Below are positions 1-10,421 of a DNA stretch of 62,410 bases, in pieces; within the stretch, counting starts at the first letter, position 1, and each line of letters opens with the position of its first letter. Origin of the DNA: Tritrichomonas foetus. Its lineage: Eukaryota > Parabasalia > Tritrichomonadida > Tritrichomonadidae. Under the pieces are notes generated by a model that saw nothing but the letters and a program-made list of their open reading frames with translations, made no database searches and was not told the DNA's origin. The stretch is from assembly GCA_001839685.1 (NCBI GenBank), contig MLAK01000795.1, forward strand, positions 1 through 62,410. The letters are read 5' to 3'. A program made the translations under genes and the position numbers.

Positions 1-42
1 AAATCTTTGGGGGACCATTTTGTAAACCTTTCATATAGGAGG
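1..42 (-). mobile_element. Truncated end of a MITE-like element
   Basis: The first 42 bases match, in reverse complement, the left end of the complete element at 42289-42561, with about five differences. They share the 12-bp terminal inverted repeat TCATATAGGAGG (here 31-42) and the GGGACCA...TGTAAACCTTTCATATAGGAGG stretch. The rest of the element lies outside the window. The base after the terminus is 43, so a target duplication, if present, would start with AATGC; its partner cannot be seen. Confidence 0.7.
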
Positions 43-399
43 AATGCTCTCCTCAAATTAGGAACCTGTGTCAAGGGCTTTAGAGAGAAGCAAAAAAAGC
101 AACCAAATACATTATTAAAAATAATAAATATTATGCATATTATAGAACTAGAATGAATGTAAAAAAAATCACCATAAAAAATCATAAAAATATCAATTAT
201 ACCAATTAGAAATGAATTTGAAACGTATTCATTTTTGAGTTTGAATCGTGTTAATTATTGTAACTAGATTTTTTGGAATCTCTTACCTTTAAAATAAAAA
301 ATCAAGAGGAAATATTTCTGATTGATTTTTCTCAAATATCGGTAATTCATTTAAATTATTGAATTTCATTCCTTCAAAAAGTCCTTTCAAAATAAAACA
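43..399. other. AT-rich intergenic region with candidate Inr for the next gene
   Basis: No reading frame of note. TCAAAA at 386-391 lies 12 bases before the ATG at 400 and could be the initiator for the following gene, although it does not match the strict TCA-Y-W form. Nothing else is recognised. Confidence 0.4.
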
Positions 400-3300
400 A
401 TGAATTTGATTTGTCCTGTCAATTTGATCAGAACGATATGGAAAATTTGCAATTTATTTATGGACGGACGAATATTCGTCGGTCTTATTTCTCGACTTCG
501 AGCGTCCTTTAAGACAAACAATGTTGATGATGCAATTGCTGTCATTGGAGAAATCTCTTCTCACATCGTTCCAACATCTTTTCTAACAAATTCGTCTTTG
601 TTGGATGAAGTATTAGCAAATATTTTTACGCATTCAATTGATTCAAAACAAGCAATTGCTTTTAGTTGTCAAACATTTTTAGATCGATGGTTAAGCTTTT
701 ACTCTGCTTTTGCACCATTACAGTTTTTTAAAATGGTAACAAAACACTCAAAAACACTTTCAAGATTTATGTTCAAAGTGTTGCCTCCTTTCGTTTTTGC
801 TTATAAAACATATTTTGATTTTCATTCTGAGGAATACTTAAAAGCATATCAAGTCATTATGGAAGCAGCTGAACCCCAAAATATTGTCTCAATGACGAAA
901 CAAGTTTGGGTTTTGTATCGTGATAACTCAACAGTTGAGCAAATATCAAGTTTGATTGGAAAATTATTGAAAAACTCAAGTTCTTCTTTTCCAGTTTCAG
1001 TTCTTGTGAGGAAATGTCCTGAACAACTTGTTGATCAGGTCTTTCAAGAAGCTTCTTTAGATTACATTTTGGCATTTTTAGAATATTTGCCGACTTATGT
1101 AAAATTTGATATAATTACAGCCTCTGTACGTGTTGCGGATGCTATATTTTGTAATATGGGCGAAATAAAAACAGCATATAAAATTATTCCATATATAATT
1201 AAAAGAAAACTTGATGATGCTGAAGAAGCTGCACTTTATCCAATTTGGGAGAAAGTTAAAAATGATTGTAATAATCATTACGCTCTTGCTGCCCTTTATG
1301 CTGCAGCAAAATATGGAATATTTCCACTTGAAGAAGTTATCACTTATTTGCATTTCTCAGATAGAAGTGATTCAAAAGTGAGAGTAGAATCGATTAAGAT
1401 CGGTTTTGAAATTCTTTATGTTCAACCTTTTCGAAAAAATTTTATTAAAATGTTAAAGGAATTATCTCAAACTCGTGAAACTCCTTCTTTCAGTTGTATG
1501 GTTGAGAACTTAATTACTTATTTTCCTGTTTTTAAAGATATCGATATAAAATCAGCATATGAAGTCGTGAATAATGCATTATCACCTACACCTGAAGGTG
1601 ATAATGTGCCTCTTTATGTGTTACGATTTTTAAATTCTTTGGATGATTTACTTGATCCAAAATTCACTTTTGATGTTTCAAAAATCATTCGACTATATAC
1701 TCATATTGAAAATTACAATAGTTTAATTGAGCCACTTAAAACGTTAATATATCGATTATCATTGAATATTGATTCAATGAATATTGACTATTTTAATCCA
1801 AAAAGTTATAAAAAGCTTCAACTTATTGATTCAATTGATCCTCATTTACTATCAGAAGCCATTCAACTTGGTCTTGTTCCTTTTAATGTACTTTCTTTTG
1901 TTGTTGATAAACTTCGGCAGCCATACTGTTTTGAAGGAGCTCTTGGATCATTAGTTTGTATCCTTAATACTATTGGATTCAAAATTAATTATAAGTATAT
2001 TGAATACTGGGTAACAGAGGAAGATGTTTTACAAAATGTTGAAATGATTAGAGTGGCTTTTGTTGTTTCTGTTATTGGAAAACTTATGGTTTCTTTACTT
2101 AGATGTATTGTTGATTTATTTGATCAAGTTGAAATATCAAATGATAAAAAGCTTGTACTCATGAAAGTAGCAAAGTCCTTATCATCTGCTGTTCCTGATG
2201 ATTCAATTCGTCTTCAAAACAAGCTCAATACATCTGATATTGATTTTACTTATGCATCACCAAATTTTTTTGCTAATTATTTGGCATGTTATGGATCACC
2301 TGAACAAGCAATAGAAAAAGGAAAAGATAAAATAGTTGCAGCATGTACAAAAGATTATAATTTAGCATCACTTTATGCCCCATTTTTAGAGCAACCTTTA
2401 CCACCAATGCCAACATATCATGCATTTGAAAATATTGATAAACATAAGAAATGGTTAGAATTATCAAAGGAACACTATTTACCAGAACAAGTTATCAATC
2501 CAATTGAAAAAATCCATATCCCTGAAAAGGAATTTAAACTCAAAGAAATTTGTATCGAAAAATCCATCGCTGGGCTTTTAAATGGATATTTAATTTCATT
2601 AATTACATTTATGTATTTTTCTGAAAGATCCCTGCCAATCAAAATTGAGCAACTTGAAGATTTTATTCTGCAAAAAGATGATATACGATTATTTGTCGGA
2701 TTTTTCAATTATGCAATTAATCAAAGATATATGACTTCAAGACTTGAAGAATGGACGTTAAAAATTAAGAATAATGGAAGCTCAATTTCTTTTTATGCTG
2801 TGTCTCTATTTTTACATTCCATAAAAGTTGATTTATCAAATCCACCGCCTTGTGTTTTAAATTTCATTACAAGATCTTTAAGTTTAATTGGAATAGTTCA
2901 TTTTTCAAAGAAATCCGTAGCGAAAGCTTTCCTAAAGAATTCAGGGATTAAATGGTATTTTTTACGTTCAATTATCCACCTTGATCTTACATATTTTGAA
3001 AATTTCCCTCTAGTCATTGTCGAATTTACTGAACCAGCAAAAAGAGAAGAAATTTATATCGATTATTTTGATTCATTACAACCAAACTGTCAAAAACTAG
3101 TTGAGTGTTTTATTTCTTTATCTTCAATTTATTTCCATACAAAAATTACTTATAACAAATTCTTCTTTTCGATTAGACATGTGAATCTTTTATCTTTTGT
3201 AACAGTTCCAACATATCCTATTCAAGTTAGCTTCTCTGATCGTTTTATTGAATCACTTCTCAATTTAATCGATCGACAAACTGAAAGGATTCCACATCAC

Positions 3301-4074
3301 ATTTTCACATTTTTCACACAAGCAAAAATGAGTAATCTCCACTTTAGAAATTTAAAACAGATAATTGCTCCAAAAACTGTTGGGCAGACATATAAACCAT
3401 ATTTGTTCTTATTATTTCCTTGCTTGCACTTTACAAGTAAGAAGAAAAAAGTTAAACCATTTGCAATTGATGATGCTGACCGATTCAGTAATCGTCCACC
3501 TTCATTTACACGATCTTTTTGTAGATCATTATTCATACCAATAGCACCATCTCTTAATCAGAAATTCATTGATGATATAATCTGTTTATTAACCCCAGTT
3601 TTCCCTGCTTTGTCATATCCTTTAATTCCACTAACGCATGATGCACCACTTTATGAAAGAATTCTCCTACATGCAAGTGAGCCAACACCAGAAATGTTTA
3701 CTGTTGCTTCAAGAGAAACATTTTTCTTATTTAAAGCATCAATCAAATATGCTAATCCATTAAAACAAAATGATTTAACTTTAAGCTTTTTGAAGACACT
3801 TACTTCAAAAGCATCTCATATTGATTTAGTTGCACTTTCATGCCATGTTTTAAAGAAAGTTCATGATATCAGTCGATTAATAACAACAAGAGAAATTGTT
3901 AATTCAGACAATTTCTTGTTGTATTTGATTATACTCAGAAGACTAGGAAAAATGATGCTTGAAAATTGGGATTTGGATGTCCTAGAAAAGATTGAAGATC
4001 CAGAAAGAAAGAAAGTCTTTTCAGAACTTGGCACACCTCATGTCATCGAACGAATTATCAATTGCAGTAAATAA
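400..4074 (+). CDS. Large protein of unknown function, probably alpha-helical solenoid
   Basis: A 1224-residue open frame beginning at the first ATG after a TCA initiator-like site. I do not recognise a named domain. The sequence is rich in short amphipathic helices with Leu, Ile and Phe at regular intervals, few glycines and no signal peptide, which suggests a HEAT/ARM-like helical repeat protein. There is a basic, loop-like stretch near residues 1008-1035. Codon use is AT-rich and typical of the neighbours. No catalytic motif is visible. It could be a trichomonad-specific scaffold, a nucleoporin-like or a transport-receptor-like protein; the sequence alone does not choose. The gene is intact, with TAA followed by an AT-rich region. 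Confidence 0.8.
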   Translation: MNLICPVNLIRTIWKICNLFMDGRIFVGLISRLRASFKTNNVDDAIAVIGEISSHIVPTSFLTNSSLLDEVLANIFTHSIDSKQAIAFSCQTFLDRWLSFYSAFAPLQFFKMVTKHSKTLSRFMFKVLPPFVFAYKTYFDFHSEEYLKAYQVIMEAAEPQNIVSMTKQVWVLYRDNSTVEQISSLIGKLLKNSSSSFPVSVLVRKCPEQLVDQVFQEASLDYILAFLEYLPTYVKFDIITASVRVADAIFCNMGEIKTAYKIIPYIIKRKLDDAEEAALYPIWEKVKNDCNNHYALAALYAAAKYGIFPLEEVITYLHFSDRSDSKVRVESIKIGFEILYVQPFRKNFIKMLKELSQTRETPSFSCMVENLITYFPVFKDIDIKSAYEVVNNALSPTPEGDNVPLYVLRFLNSLDDLLDPKFTFDVSKIIRLYTHIENYNSLIEPLKTLIYRLSLNIDSMNIDYFNPKSYKKLQLIDSIDPHLLSEAIQLGLVPFNVLSFVVDKLRQPYCFEGALGSLVCILNTIGFKINYKYIEYWVTEEDVLQNVEMIRVAFVVSVIGKLMVSLLRCIVDLFDQVEISNDKKLVLMKVAKSLSSAVPDDSIRLQNKLNTSDIDFTYASPNFFANYLACYGSPEQAIEKGKDKIVAACTKDYNLASLYAPFLEQPLPPMPTYHAFENIDKHKKWLELSKEHYLPEQVINPIEKIHIPEKEFKLKEICIEKSIAGLLNGYLISLITFMYFSERSLPIKIEQLEDFILQKDDIRLFVGFFNYAINQRYMTSRLEEWTLKIKNNGSSISFYAVSLFLHSIKVDLSNPPPCVLNFITRSLSLIGIVHFSKKSVAKAFLKNSGIKWYFLRSIIHLDLTYFENFPLVIVEFTEPAKREEIYIDYFDSLQPNCQKLVECFISLSSIYFHTKITYNKFFFSIRHVNLLSFVTVPTYPIQVSFSDRFIESLLNLIDRQTERIPHHIFTFFTQAKMSNLHFRNLKQIIAPKTVGQTYKPYLFLLFPCLHFTSKKKKVKPFAIDDADRFSNRPPSFTRSFCRSLFIPIAPSLNQKFIDDIICLLTPVFPALSYPLIPLTHDAPLYERILLHASEPTPEMFTVASRETFFLFKASIKYANPLKQNDLTLSFLKTLTSKASHIDLVALSCHVLKKVHDISRLITTREIVNSDNFLLYLIILRRLGKMMLENWDLDVLEKIEDPERKKVFSELGTPHVIERIINCSK

Positions 4075-4513
4075 AATAGTTGTATCTTTTCTCTATCATG
4101 TTAATTTTTATTTATATTTATATACTATACTACATGAACATTATTCTAGTCATTGATGTTATGGCCAGGATTGAGATAAAATAATCGTAACACTCATATA
4201 TCAATGTCATAACACCTTATTCAAACAAATAAATTTCCAAACAAATTTTATGAATGCATAAATATGTTGAAACTGTTACAATTACTTGGATTAATTCATT
4301 CAAAAATATTGTCCCATATTATATGCAGTATTTAATATAAAATCATTTAAAATATTATCTAATTCAAAAATAGATGCTATCGGTCAACAAAAAACTTAAT
4401 AGGTGATTTTAAAGGAAAATTTGGTCGACCATTTTTCCTATAGAAAAATGCTTGAACACGATCTATCGTTCTTTTTCCTCAGAAATTTCTCAATCAAATT
4501 TTAAGAAGAATTT
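4075..4513. other. Intergenic region with candidate Inr before RIO2
   Basis: AT-rich, no coding frame. TCAAAT at 4494-4499 would give an 18-base leader to the ATG at 4514, typical of the short leaders of trichomonads. No repeat or RNA gene recognised. Confidence 0.4.
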
Positions 4514-5569
4514 ATGGCTTTTGACGCCTCGCTCTTGCAGTACTTGGAGGATGACGAGTGGCGTCTCCTCACATCGATCGAGATGGGTATGAGAAACCAC
4601 GAACTTGTCGCAACTGAGCTCATCCAATCAATATCCGGAATCAAAGGCACGGCCTTCCACTACCTCAGCAATTTGTGCCGTCACAGACTCATTTCGCATG
4701 AAGGCAAACCATACGATAGCTATCAATTGACGAAAAATGGTTACGATTTCCTCGCTCTTCATACATTAGTTAAACGCGGCACGATTTCGCATTTAGGCGG
4801 TATTTTAGGACAAGGCAAAGAAGCAGACGTTTATACGGCTTTTGCTGAAGACGAAACTCCACTAGTTGTCAAATTCCATCGAATCGGCCGAGTATCATTC
4901 CGGAAGGCAAAAGACACCCGAGATTACCTCAGCAAGAAGCACTCGAGCTCCTGGCTTTACATGTCGCGTCTTTCGGCCCAGAGAGAATACCAAAATATGT
5001 GCGCATTACAAGATTTCCCAACTCCACGCGCAATCGACTGGAATAGACACTGCGTTGTTATGAGCCTTGTTCCAGGCACGCTTTTGAATAATATTTCGGA
5101 AATGGAAGATCCAAGTCGTGTTTTTGAAAATTGTATTGATTTAGCGGTTAGACTTCTCAAAATTGGAGTCGTTCATGCTGATTTCAGTCAATTCAATCTA
5201 ATCATTGATGATGATGAGAAAGTTACTCTTATTGATTTTCCACAATGTTTGAAGCATACAATGCCTGAAGCAGAAGAAAAATTCGATCACGATTTGAACG
5301 AATTGAGAAGATTTTTCGATTTAAGATTCGATTTAAAAGTTGAATCAATTCCTAAATTCCAAGACTTTCTGGATCAAATCGTGCCACGTGACATGAGTGG
5401 AAAATCCAAACAGAATGAAGAAGAAGACAATGGTGAAGAGGAAGATAATGCTGATGCCAAAGTTCAAGACAAAGTTTCACGTGAAAATCGTTACAGAATG
5501 AAACCAAGGAGGAAGAAGGAATCGAAGACAAGATCAAGATTGATCAAAGAGGCGAAAACATACCAGTAA
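4514..5569 (+). CDS. RIO2: RIO2-type serine/threonine kinase
   Basis: A 351-residue protein with the layout of RIO2 kinases: an N-terminal winged helix (about 1-90), then a RIO kinase domain. Visible motifs are the nucleotide loop GQGKEADVY (near 98-106), a VVKFHRIGRVSFRK stretch typical of RIO2, the catalytic loop HADFSQFNL near 220 (catalytic Asp and metal-binding Asn) and LIDFPQ near 239, which is the metal-binding Asp in the RIO2 IDFPQ signature. A Glu/Asp-rich then Lys/Arg-rich tail follows. In other eukaryotes RIO2 is an ATPase-like kinase on late pre-40S particles that promotes 18S rRNA maturation. All key residues are present, so an active enzyme is expected. Higher GC and codon bias than the neighbours suggest good expression. 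Confidence 0.95.
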   Translation: MAFDASLLQYLEDDEWRLLTSIEMGMRNHELVATELIQSISGIKGTAFHYLSNLCRHRLISHEGKPYDSYQLTKNGYDFLALHTLVKRGTISHLGGILGQGKEADVYTAFAEDETPLVVKFHRIGRVSFRKAKDTRDYLSKKHSSSWLYMSRLSAQREYQNMCALQDFPTPRAIDWNRHCVVMSLVPGTLLNNISEMEDPSRVFENCIDLAVRLLKIGVVHADFSQFNLIIDDDEKVTLIDFPQCLKHTMPEAEEKFDHDLNELRRFFDLRFDLKVESIPKFQDFLDQIVPRDMSGKSKQNEEEDNGEEEDNADAKVQDKVSRENRYRMKPRRKKESKTRSRLIKEAKTYQ

Positions 5570-5975
5570 TTGTTGTAAATAGAGATATTAATAACATTAA
5601 ACAGTTCTTTATGATTTCTACTTTATGATTTACTTCTTCATGATTCACTTCTTCATGATTTACTTCTTTATGATTTCTTCTTCTTCATTATTTCCCTTAC
5701 TTATTTTGATACTTTCTGATAGTTATTTTTGATGGGGATTACCAAATCAAAACTATAATTAATAAATATCTGAGATTTTGAAAAAGAAAGTCAATATATC
5801 ACCATTTCATGCTTTTTCTCTTTCTTCATTTTTTTCTCGTGGAATCTTTGAATTCATGATTAATTCATATTAATGCACTTTCATGAAGCATAATAACCAA
5901 GTCTAAAAAACAAAACAAGAAGTAAAAAGATAAAACTGAATTATATAAACAGTTTAATAACAAATTAGAGAAGAA
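5570..5975. repeat. Intergenic region with degenerate 15-bp tandem repeat
   Basis: This convergent spacer between RIO2 and the cyclase-like gene contains about five imperfect copies of a 14-15-bp unit close to TTTATGATTTACTTC between about 5608 and 5684. Units differ by one to three bases. It may lie in the 3' flank of RIO2. Nothing else is seen. Confidence 0.6.
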
Positions 5976-8900
5976 TCACTTCAAAATATCTTCGAGTGAG
6001 ATAATATAAGTGCTTTGATAACCTTTTCCTTTGAGAAACACTTCTCCTCTTTCTTTAATATCGAACATTCCTGGTGGAAGTGCATCAACAGTTTCTTTTG
6101 ACATCTGAATGTGATTGTATGGACATGATGTTTGCAATCTCGAGCTAATGTTCACTGCATCACCCCAAATATCAAACAACGGTTTATCACTTCCAAGGAT
6201 TCCTGCAATGATTGGACCACCATAGTTAATTCCAATTGTTAGCTGGAATTTACTACCAACTTGTGCATTTCTAATTGCCATTGAATGTGCACACATAATG
6301 GAAAATTCAACCATTTCTTGTGAATAAGATTTCGATGAGACTTCATTAAAAAGTCCACCAGCAGCCATGTAAGTTCCATTAATCACCTTGAGCTTAACCA
6401 AAGTTGGAAACTTTGAAATATTTTGATCAAACATACTGACAATGATATCAAGTTGCTCCATAATTTCTGTATGAGTTTTATCTTTACACCATTGAAGGAA
6501 ATTAGCAATTCCAATAAAAACAATAACCGCTTTATCCACTTTCGAATGCAACTTTTGTGAATGAGAAAGAAGTTTAATTGCCATAACGCGTGGTAAAATT
6601 CGAAATAGAAGAGATTCAATTCCTTTCTTAGCCTCTTGTAGTTCTTTTTCTTGTTCAAGGTAAAATGTCATATCGAAAAAGACAATAGCATATGTTGGCG
6701 CATCAGTATCGTCGTTTGAATGTGGAATTGGGATAATTGAACAACTAATTGGAATTTGTGTACCATCAATGTATCTACAAATTTGGTTGAATTTTTGATT
6801 ATAAGAATCAGAAATTGCATTTCCAAAAACAAGCTGTCGGAACAAATTTCCATATATTTCAGATTTACCTTTGTCTTCTTTTAAGATAACATTTTCTAAA
6901 TCACTTCCAATAAGTTCATCTTTCTTTCTTCCAGTTAAATCTTCGGTGGATTTATTTACATCAACAATTTTATTTTTCGAATTGATTATTATTATTGCAT
7001 CTGGTGATTGTTTGACAATATAGCGACTTTGCACCTTTAGGAAATCTAAAGTATTTGCTTCTCGATTCTTATCAGGTCTCATTTTATGAATTAAATTGGT
7101 AATTGTTGAAAAATAAGGTGATGGAAGCAATAATAAAATGGATTTCAATGATTGAAACTCTTTATAATATTGCATAATGAAAATTATATATACAACTAAA
7201 TAAAAAGAAAATAAAATAGCTATAATAAATGATAATGATAATCGTATTGAATGAACAATTTGGTTATGATGATTAAATTGCTTCAGTCTCCATTGAATCA
7301 GATTATTATAAACTGGTGCTGTATTATTAAAAGCTAGATCAATAATTGATTCAAAATAATCATCGACTTTCATACCGTTTTCTACCCATTTTGTAGAATT
7401 TCCATTAATGAGATTACTAATTTTGTCTATTTCATTTATTATCACTTTTAATTCGTTATTGGGATTGATAGATTCAAATAAATCATCAATATCAAAATAT
7501 AAAGTATTTTGTGTATAACTAAAATTATAATTATTATATTCTGGATCATTCTGTAAAACAATTGTCGATATACAACCAGTAGCATAATTTGTGATATTTA
7601 AAATGGCTGTAATTACCACCCGTTCAACAGCACTTGTTTTCAATGATTTCATAACCCAGGAATGAGATGCCATGTTATATCCTGTGAATGCAACAATAGC
7701 TAAAATAATGAAGAGAATTGAATAGAAAATAAAAGCAGAAATTCGCTTGGGACTGAAAAATGATAAATTAATTTGTTCCAATGCATTACTTATAGCGATT
7801 GTGGCTGATAGTAAAATTGTTTTTCGATCTTTTTCTTTCTCTGAAAGATCAACTTCATCGTCATCAAGCATGTTTTCTTGATCATGGTAATTTTGGGTCT
7901 TATCTTTTTGGAAAGGATTATTTTGAAGGGAAGTTTGCAATAACTCAATTGAAGTTTCATCAACTTCAATAAAAACTCTCCAAAAATCATTCTTTTCATG
8001 AGTTATTGAATATGTTAAATAGAAAATTAGCAATGAAATCAACAATAGCAAGACAGAACACACCAAATAACTAAAAATCATTGAAAAATAATTTTGCCTA
8101 ACTGAAATACCCTGCATAAAATCAATCAATGTACGATATAAAACATTTAAAGGAGTAAAAGTTCCATTGTAAATTTGTAAATAATCAATCATGAATGGAA
8201 TTGTGACATTATTCAGACTTCCATAGGGCATTAAATCAATTAAGCCTTTAAGTTGAAGTAACAAGTATTGGCATGATAATTTATTATTTTGATATGGCTT
8301 AGACCATAAATCATAAATATCATTAGCTAATTGTTCATCATGAGAAATTGAAGTAAGCATTGATGTAATATTTTGGAGTGCAAAGTAAATATCTGAAGGT
8401 GATGGATAAAGAAATTGGTATTTATCTGCATTTTGTGTGATAATCCTTAATGAAAACTTTGCAATAAGTTCAATAGGTGTAAATAGTGATCTTGATAAAG
8501 ATTGAAGTGAAACTACTGTCTTTTTAGAAAAGCATATTTCAAAGTTGGGAAGTTCTAAAGAATAAACAATAATAAAAATCGATATTAATGATATAAAAAC
8601 GAAAACAATCACACTATTCGAAATAGCTTTTGAGTGTACTTTGGAAATAGCTTCCTGACTCTTCAGTTTATTTTGTGTTAAAATATTATTTTGTTTTGGC
8701 ATTGGTGGTGTATTCAACATTCGACTTTTGAAACTTGCAATTGTAAGGCGAATACTATTTAATTGTTCGCCGAGTATTGAAGATGATTCAATAATTTCTG
8801 TTCGTTGTGTCCATGCTTGACCTTGCATGTAATCACCCCTTAAATTGATGTAATAATATGCCATATATTTCGACAATTGTGGAGAATTTGGTGTATGCAT

Positions 8901-10421
8901 CATTGCAGAAAGGGCTTGCTTTTCAAATTGGTCGCATAAAGATGTATAAATTGGTAATTTTATATGAGTTTGATAATTGCTGTCCATTAGTATATCTTCT
9001 AATAAAGAAATAATGCAATAACTAATTTTCATTGATGTTACATATAAATCCTTTAAATATGACTCAATTGCTGGTGTTGACATGTTTATTGAGATTACAT
9101 AAAATTGGGCATCACAAATTAATTGACGACACCAATAAGGAAAACTTGAAGGATCGAATTCCAAAATTCTCATTAAAATTGTTGTTTCTGTACATTGTAA
9201 TAAAATTATGAATCTCATTGCTTCCGAAATAATTACTGGATCAGTAGAATTATTCATTAAAAATTGTGCAAATAAAAGAGTTTCTTTAGGATAAATTATT
9301 GATCTTTGTCTCATAATGTCAATCGAAATTCGATTATTCGCTAATTCTTCATTATATTGATACATGCTCACATTATTACTACTACTGCTATTGTTACTAT
9401 TATTCTTTTTGTTATTATTACCATTTGGGCTGTTCGGATTCTGATCGTGATCTTCATGAATGTATTCAGTGGAAATTTTTTCAACATGAAGTATTTTTCC
9501 ACCTTTTATTTTATTGTCGTATTTTTCACTCATATGATTATACAATTTAATTGAAATGATAATAGATAAAATTAGAACAAAAAATGCGACAACTAAATAA
9601 AATTGGTCTTTAAAAGACGAAATATGAAATGAAATTAAAGATAAAATTGAAGTGAATAAGAATGATGTGTCAAGAGAAAATTGCAAAATATTGACAACAG
9701 GCTGAACATAGGCTTGGTTGAAATCAAAATATAAAGAGATTAAAGAATATAAAGCACAAAATGAATTATAAGCATTATGCATGATAAACTTATCTTTAAT
9801 AAGAATCGTCAAAATAATCATTGTGCCAAAAGTGTTTTTAAAATACATGGTCCAGTAGTTCCAAGGTGCAAAATAATCAATACTGACAATTAAAACTTTC
9901 GCTTGATAAAATGTTTTAATTGTATAAAATGAAAGCAAAATGAAACAAGAGATTGACTGAAAAATCAAAAAAGATAGTTCAAGTGATTCCGCTAAATATT
10001 CACGAATGGAATATACCAAAATAGGAAAAGTCATAAAAACTAAGCATGGAAGAATTTCATCAAATAAAAAATGAATTATAGCAAGATAATAAACATTTAA
10101 AACTAAATTGTCAACAATGAATCCAACAAAATAAATGATTGTCATTAAAACCGAAATAATAAAGAGAAATGAAGTTGTAACAGTCAATTTAGAAAATTCT
10201 AAAAATATGATATATCTTGAAACTTCGCTTAAACTGTGAATCAGATTGTTTGATTCTCGATTGAGAGAAATTATCCAGCCAAATAAAATTGGCAATAATT
10301 GAAGGAAATTGATCAATGCGCGAAGTCGTGGAATCCATAATGGAAATGGATAGGAGAAGTTATAGTAATGCCAGAATTTATTTGAAAAGCCCCATATATC
10401 GACAGGATTGGAGCATTTCAT
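5976..10421 (-). CDS. Multi-TM protein with PAS and adenylyl-cyclase-like domain lacking metal ligands
   Basis: The frame extends to a TTG at 10475, but the first ATG is at 10421, giving 1481 residues. The N-terminal third holds about six hydrophobic segments, then an Asn-rich cytosolic linker, then about four more membrane segments flanking two loops, then a PAS domain (around the SPDAIIIIN...VNKSTEDLTGR motif) and a C-terminal class III cyclase homology domain. The transition-state residues (DIWGDAVNISSRL, with Asn and Arg) and the adenine-type Lys/Asp pair are present. The two metal-binding aspartates are not: FxDI is FIGI and KxIGDxYMA is KVINGTYMA. Such PAS-cyclase membrane proteins form a large trichomonad family. 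This copy may be a pseudocyclase or the partner half of a heterodimer. Confidence 0.88.
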   Translation of the reverse strand: MKCSNPVDIWGFSNKFWHYYNFSYPFPLWIPRLRALINFLQLLPILFGWIISLNRESNNLIHSLSEVSRYIIFLEFSKLTVTTSFLFIISVLMTIIYFVGFIVDNLVLNVYYLAIIHFLFDEILPCLVFMTFPILVYSIREYLAESLELSFLIFQSISCFILLSFYTIKTFYQAKVLIVSIDYFAPWNYWTMYFKNTFGTMIILTILIKDKFIMHNAYNSFCALYSLISLYFDFNQAYVQPVVNILQFSLDTSFLFTSILSLISFHISSFKDQFYLVVAFFVLILSIIISIKLYNHMSEKYDNKIKGGKILHVEKISTEYIHEDHDQNPNSPNGNNNKKNNSNNSSSSNNVSMYQYNEELANNRISIDIMRQRSIIYPKETLLFAQFLMNNSTDPVIISEAMRFIILLQCTETTILMRILEFDPSSFPYWCRQLICDAQFYVISINMSTPAIESYLKDLYVTSMKISYCIISLLEDILMDSNYQTHIKLPIYTSLCDQFEKQALSAMMHTPNSPQLSKYMAYYYINLRGDYMQGQAWTQRTEIIESSSILGEQLNSIRLTIASFKSRMLNTPPMPKQNNILTQNKLKSQEAISKVHSKAISNSVIVFVFISLISIFIIVYSLELPNFEICFSKKTVVSLQSLSRSLFTPIELIAKFSLRIITQNADKYQFLYPSPSDIYFALQNITSMLTSISHDEQLANDIYDLWSKPYQNNKLSCQYLLLQLKGLIDLMPYGSLNNVTIPFMIDYLQIYNGTFTPLNVLYRTLIDFMQGISVRQNYFSMIFSYLVCSVLLLLISLLIFYLTYSITHEKNDFWRVFIEVDETSIELLQTSLQNNPFQKDKTQNYHDQENMLDDDEVDLSEKEKDRKTILLSATIAISNALEQINLSFFSPKRISAFIFYSILFIILAIVAFTGYNMASHSWVMKSLKTSAVERVVITAILNITNYATGCISTIVLQNDPEYNNYNFSYTQNTLYFDIDDLFESINPNNELKVIINEIDKISNLINGNSTKWVENGMKVDDYFESIIDLAFNNTAPVYNNLIQWRLKQFNHHNQIVHSIRLSLSFIIAILFSFYLVVYIIFIMQYYKEFQSLKSILLLLPSPYFSTITNLIHKMRPDKNREANTLDFLKVQSRYIVKQSPDAIIIINSKNKIVDVNKSTEDLTGRKKDELIGSDLENVILKEDKGKSEIYGNLFRQLVFGNAISDSYNQKFNQICRYIDGTQIPISCSIIPIPHSNDDTDAPTYAIVFFDMTFYLEQEKELQEAKKGIESLLFRILPRVMAIKLLSHSQKLHSKVDKAVIVFIGIANFLQWCKDKTHTEIMEQLDIIVSMFDQNISKFPTLVKLKVINGTYMAAGGLFNEVSSKSYSQEMVEFSIMCAHSMAIRNAQVGSKFQLTIGINYGGPIIAGILGSDKPLFDIWGDAVNISSRLQTSCPYNHIQMSKETVDALPPGMFDIKERGEVFLKGKGYQSTYIISLEDILK

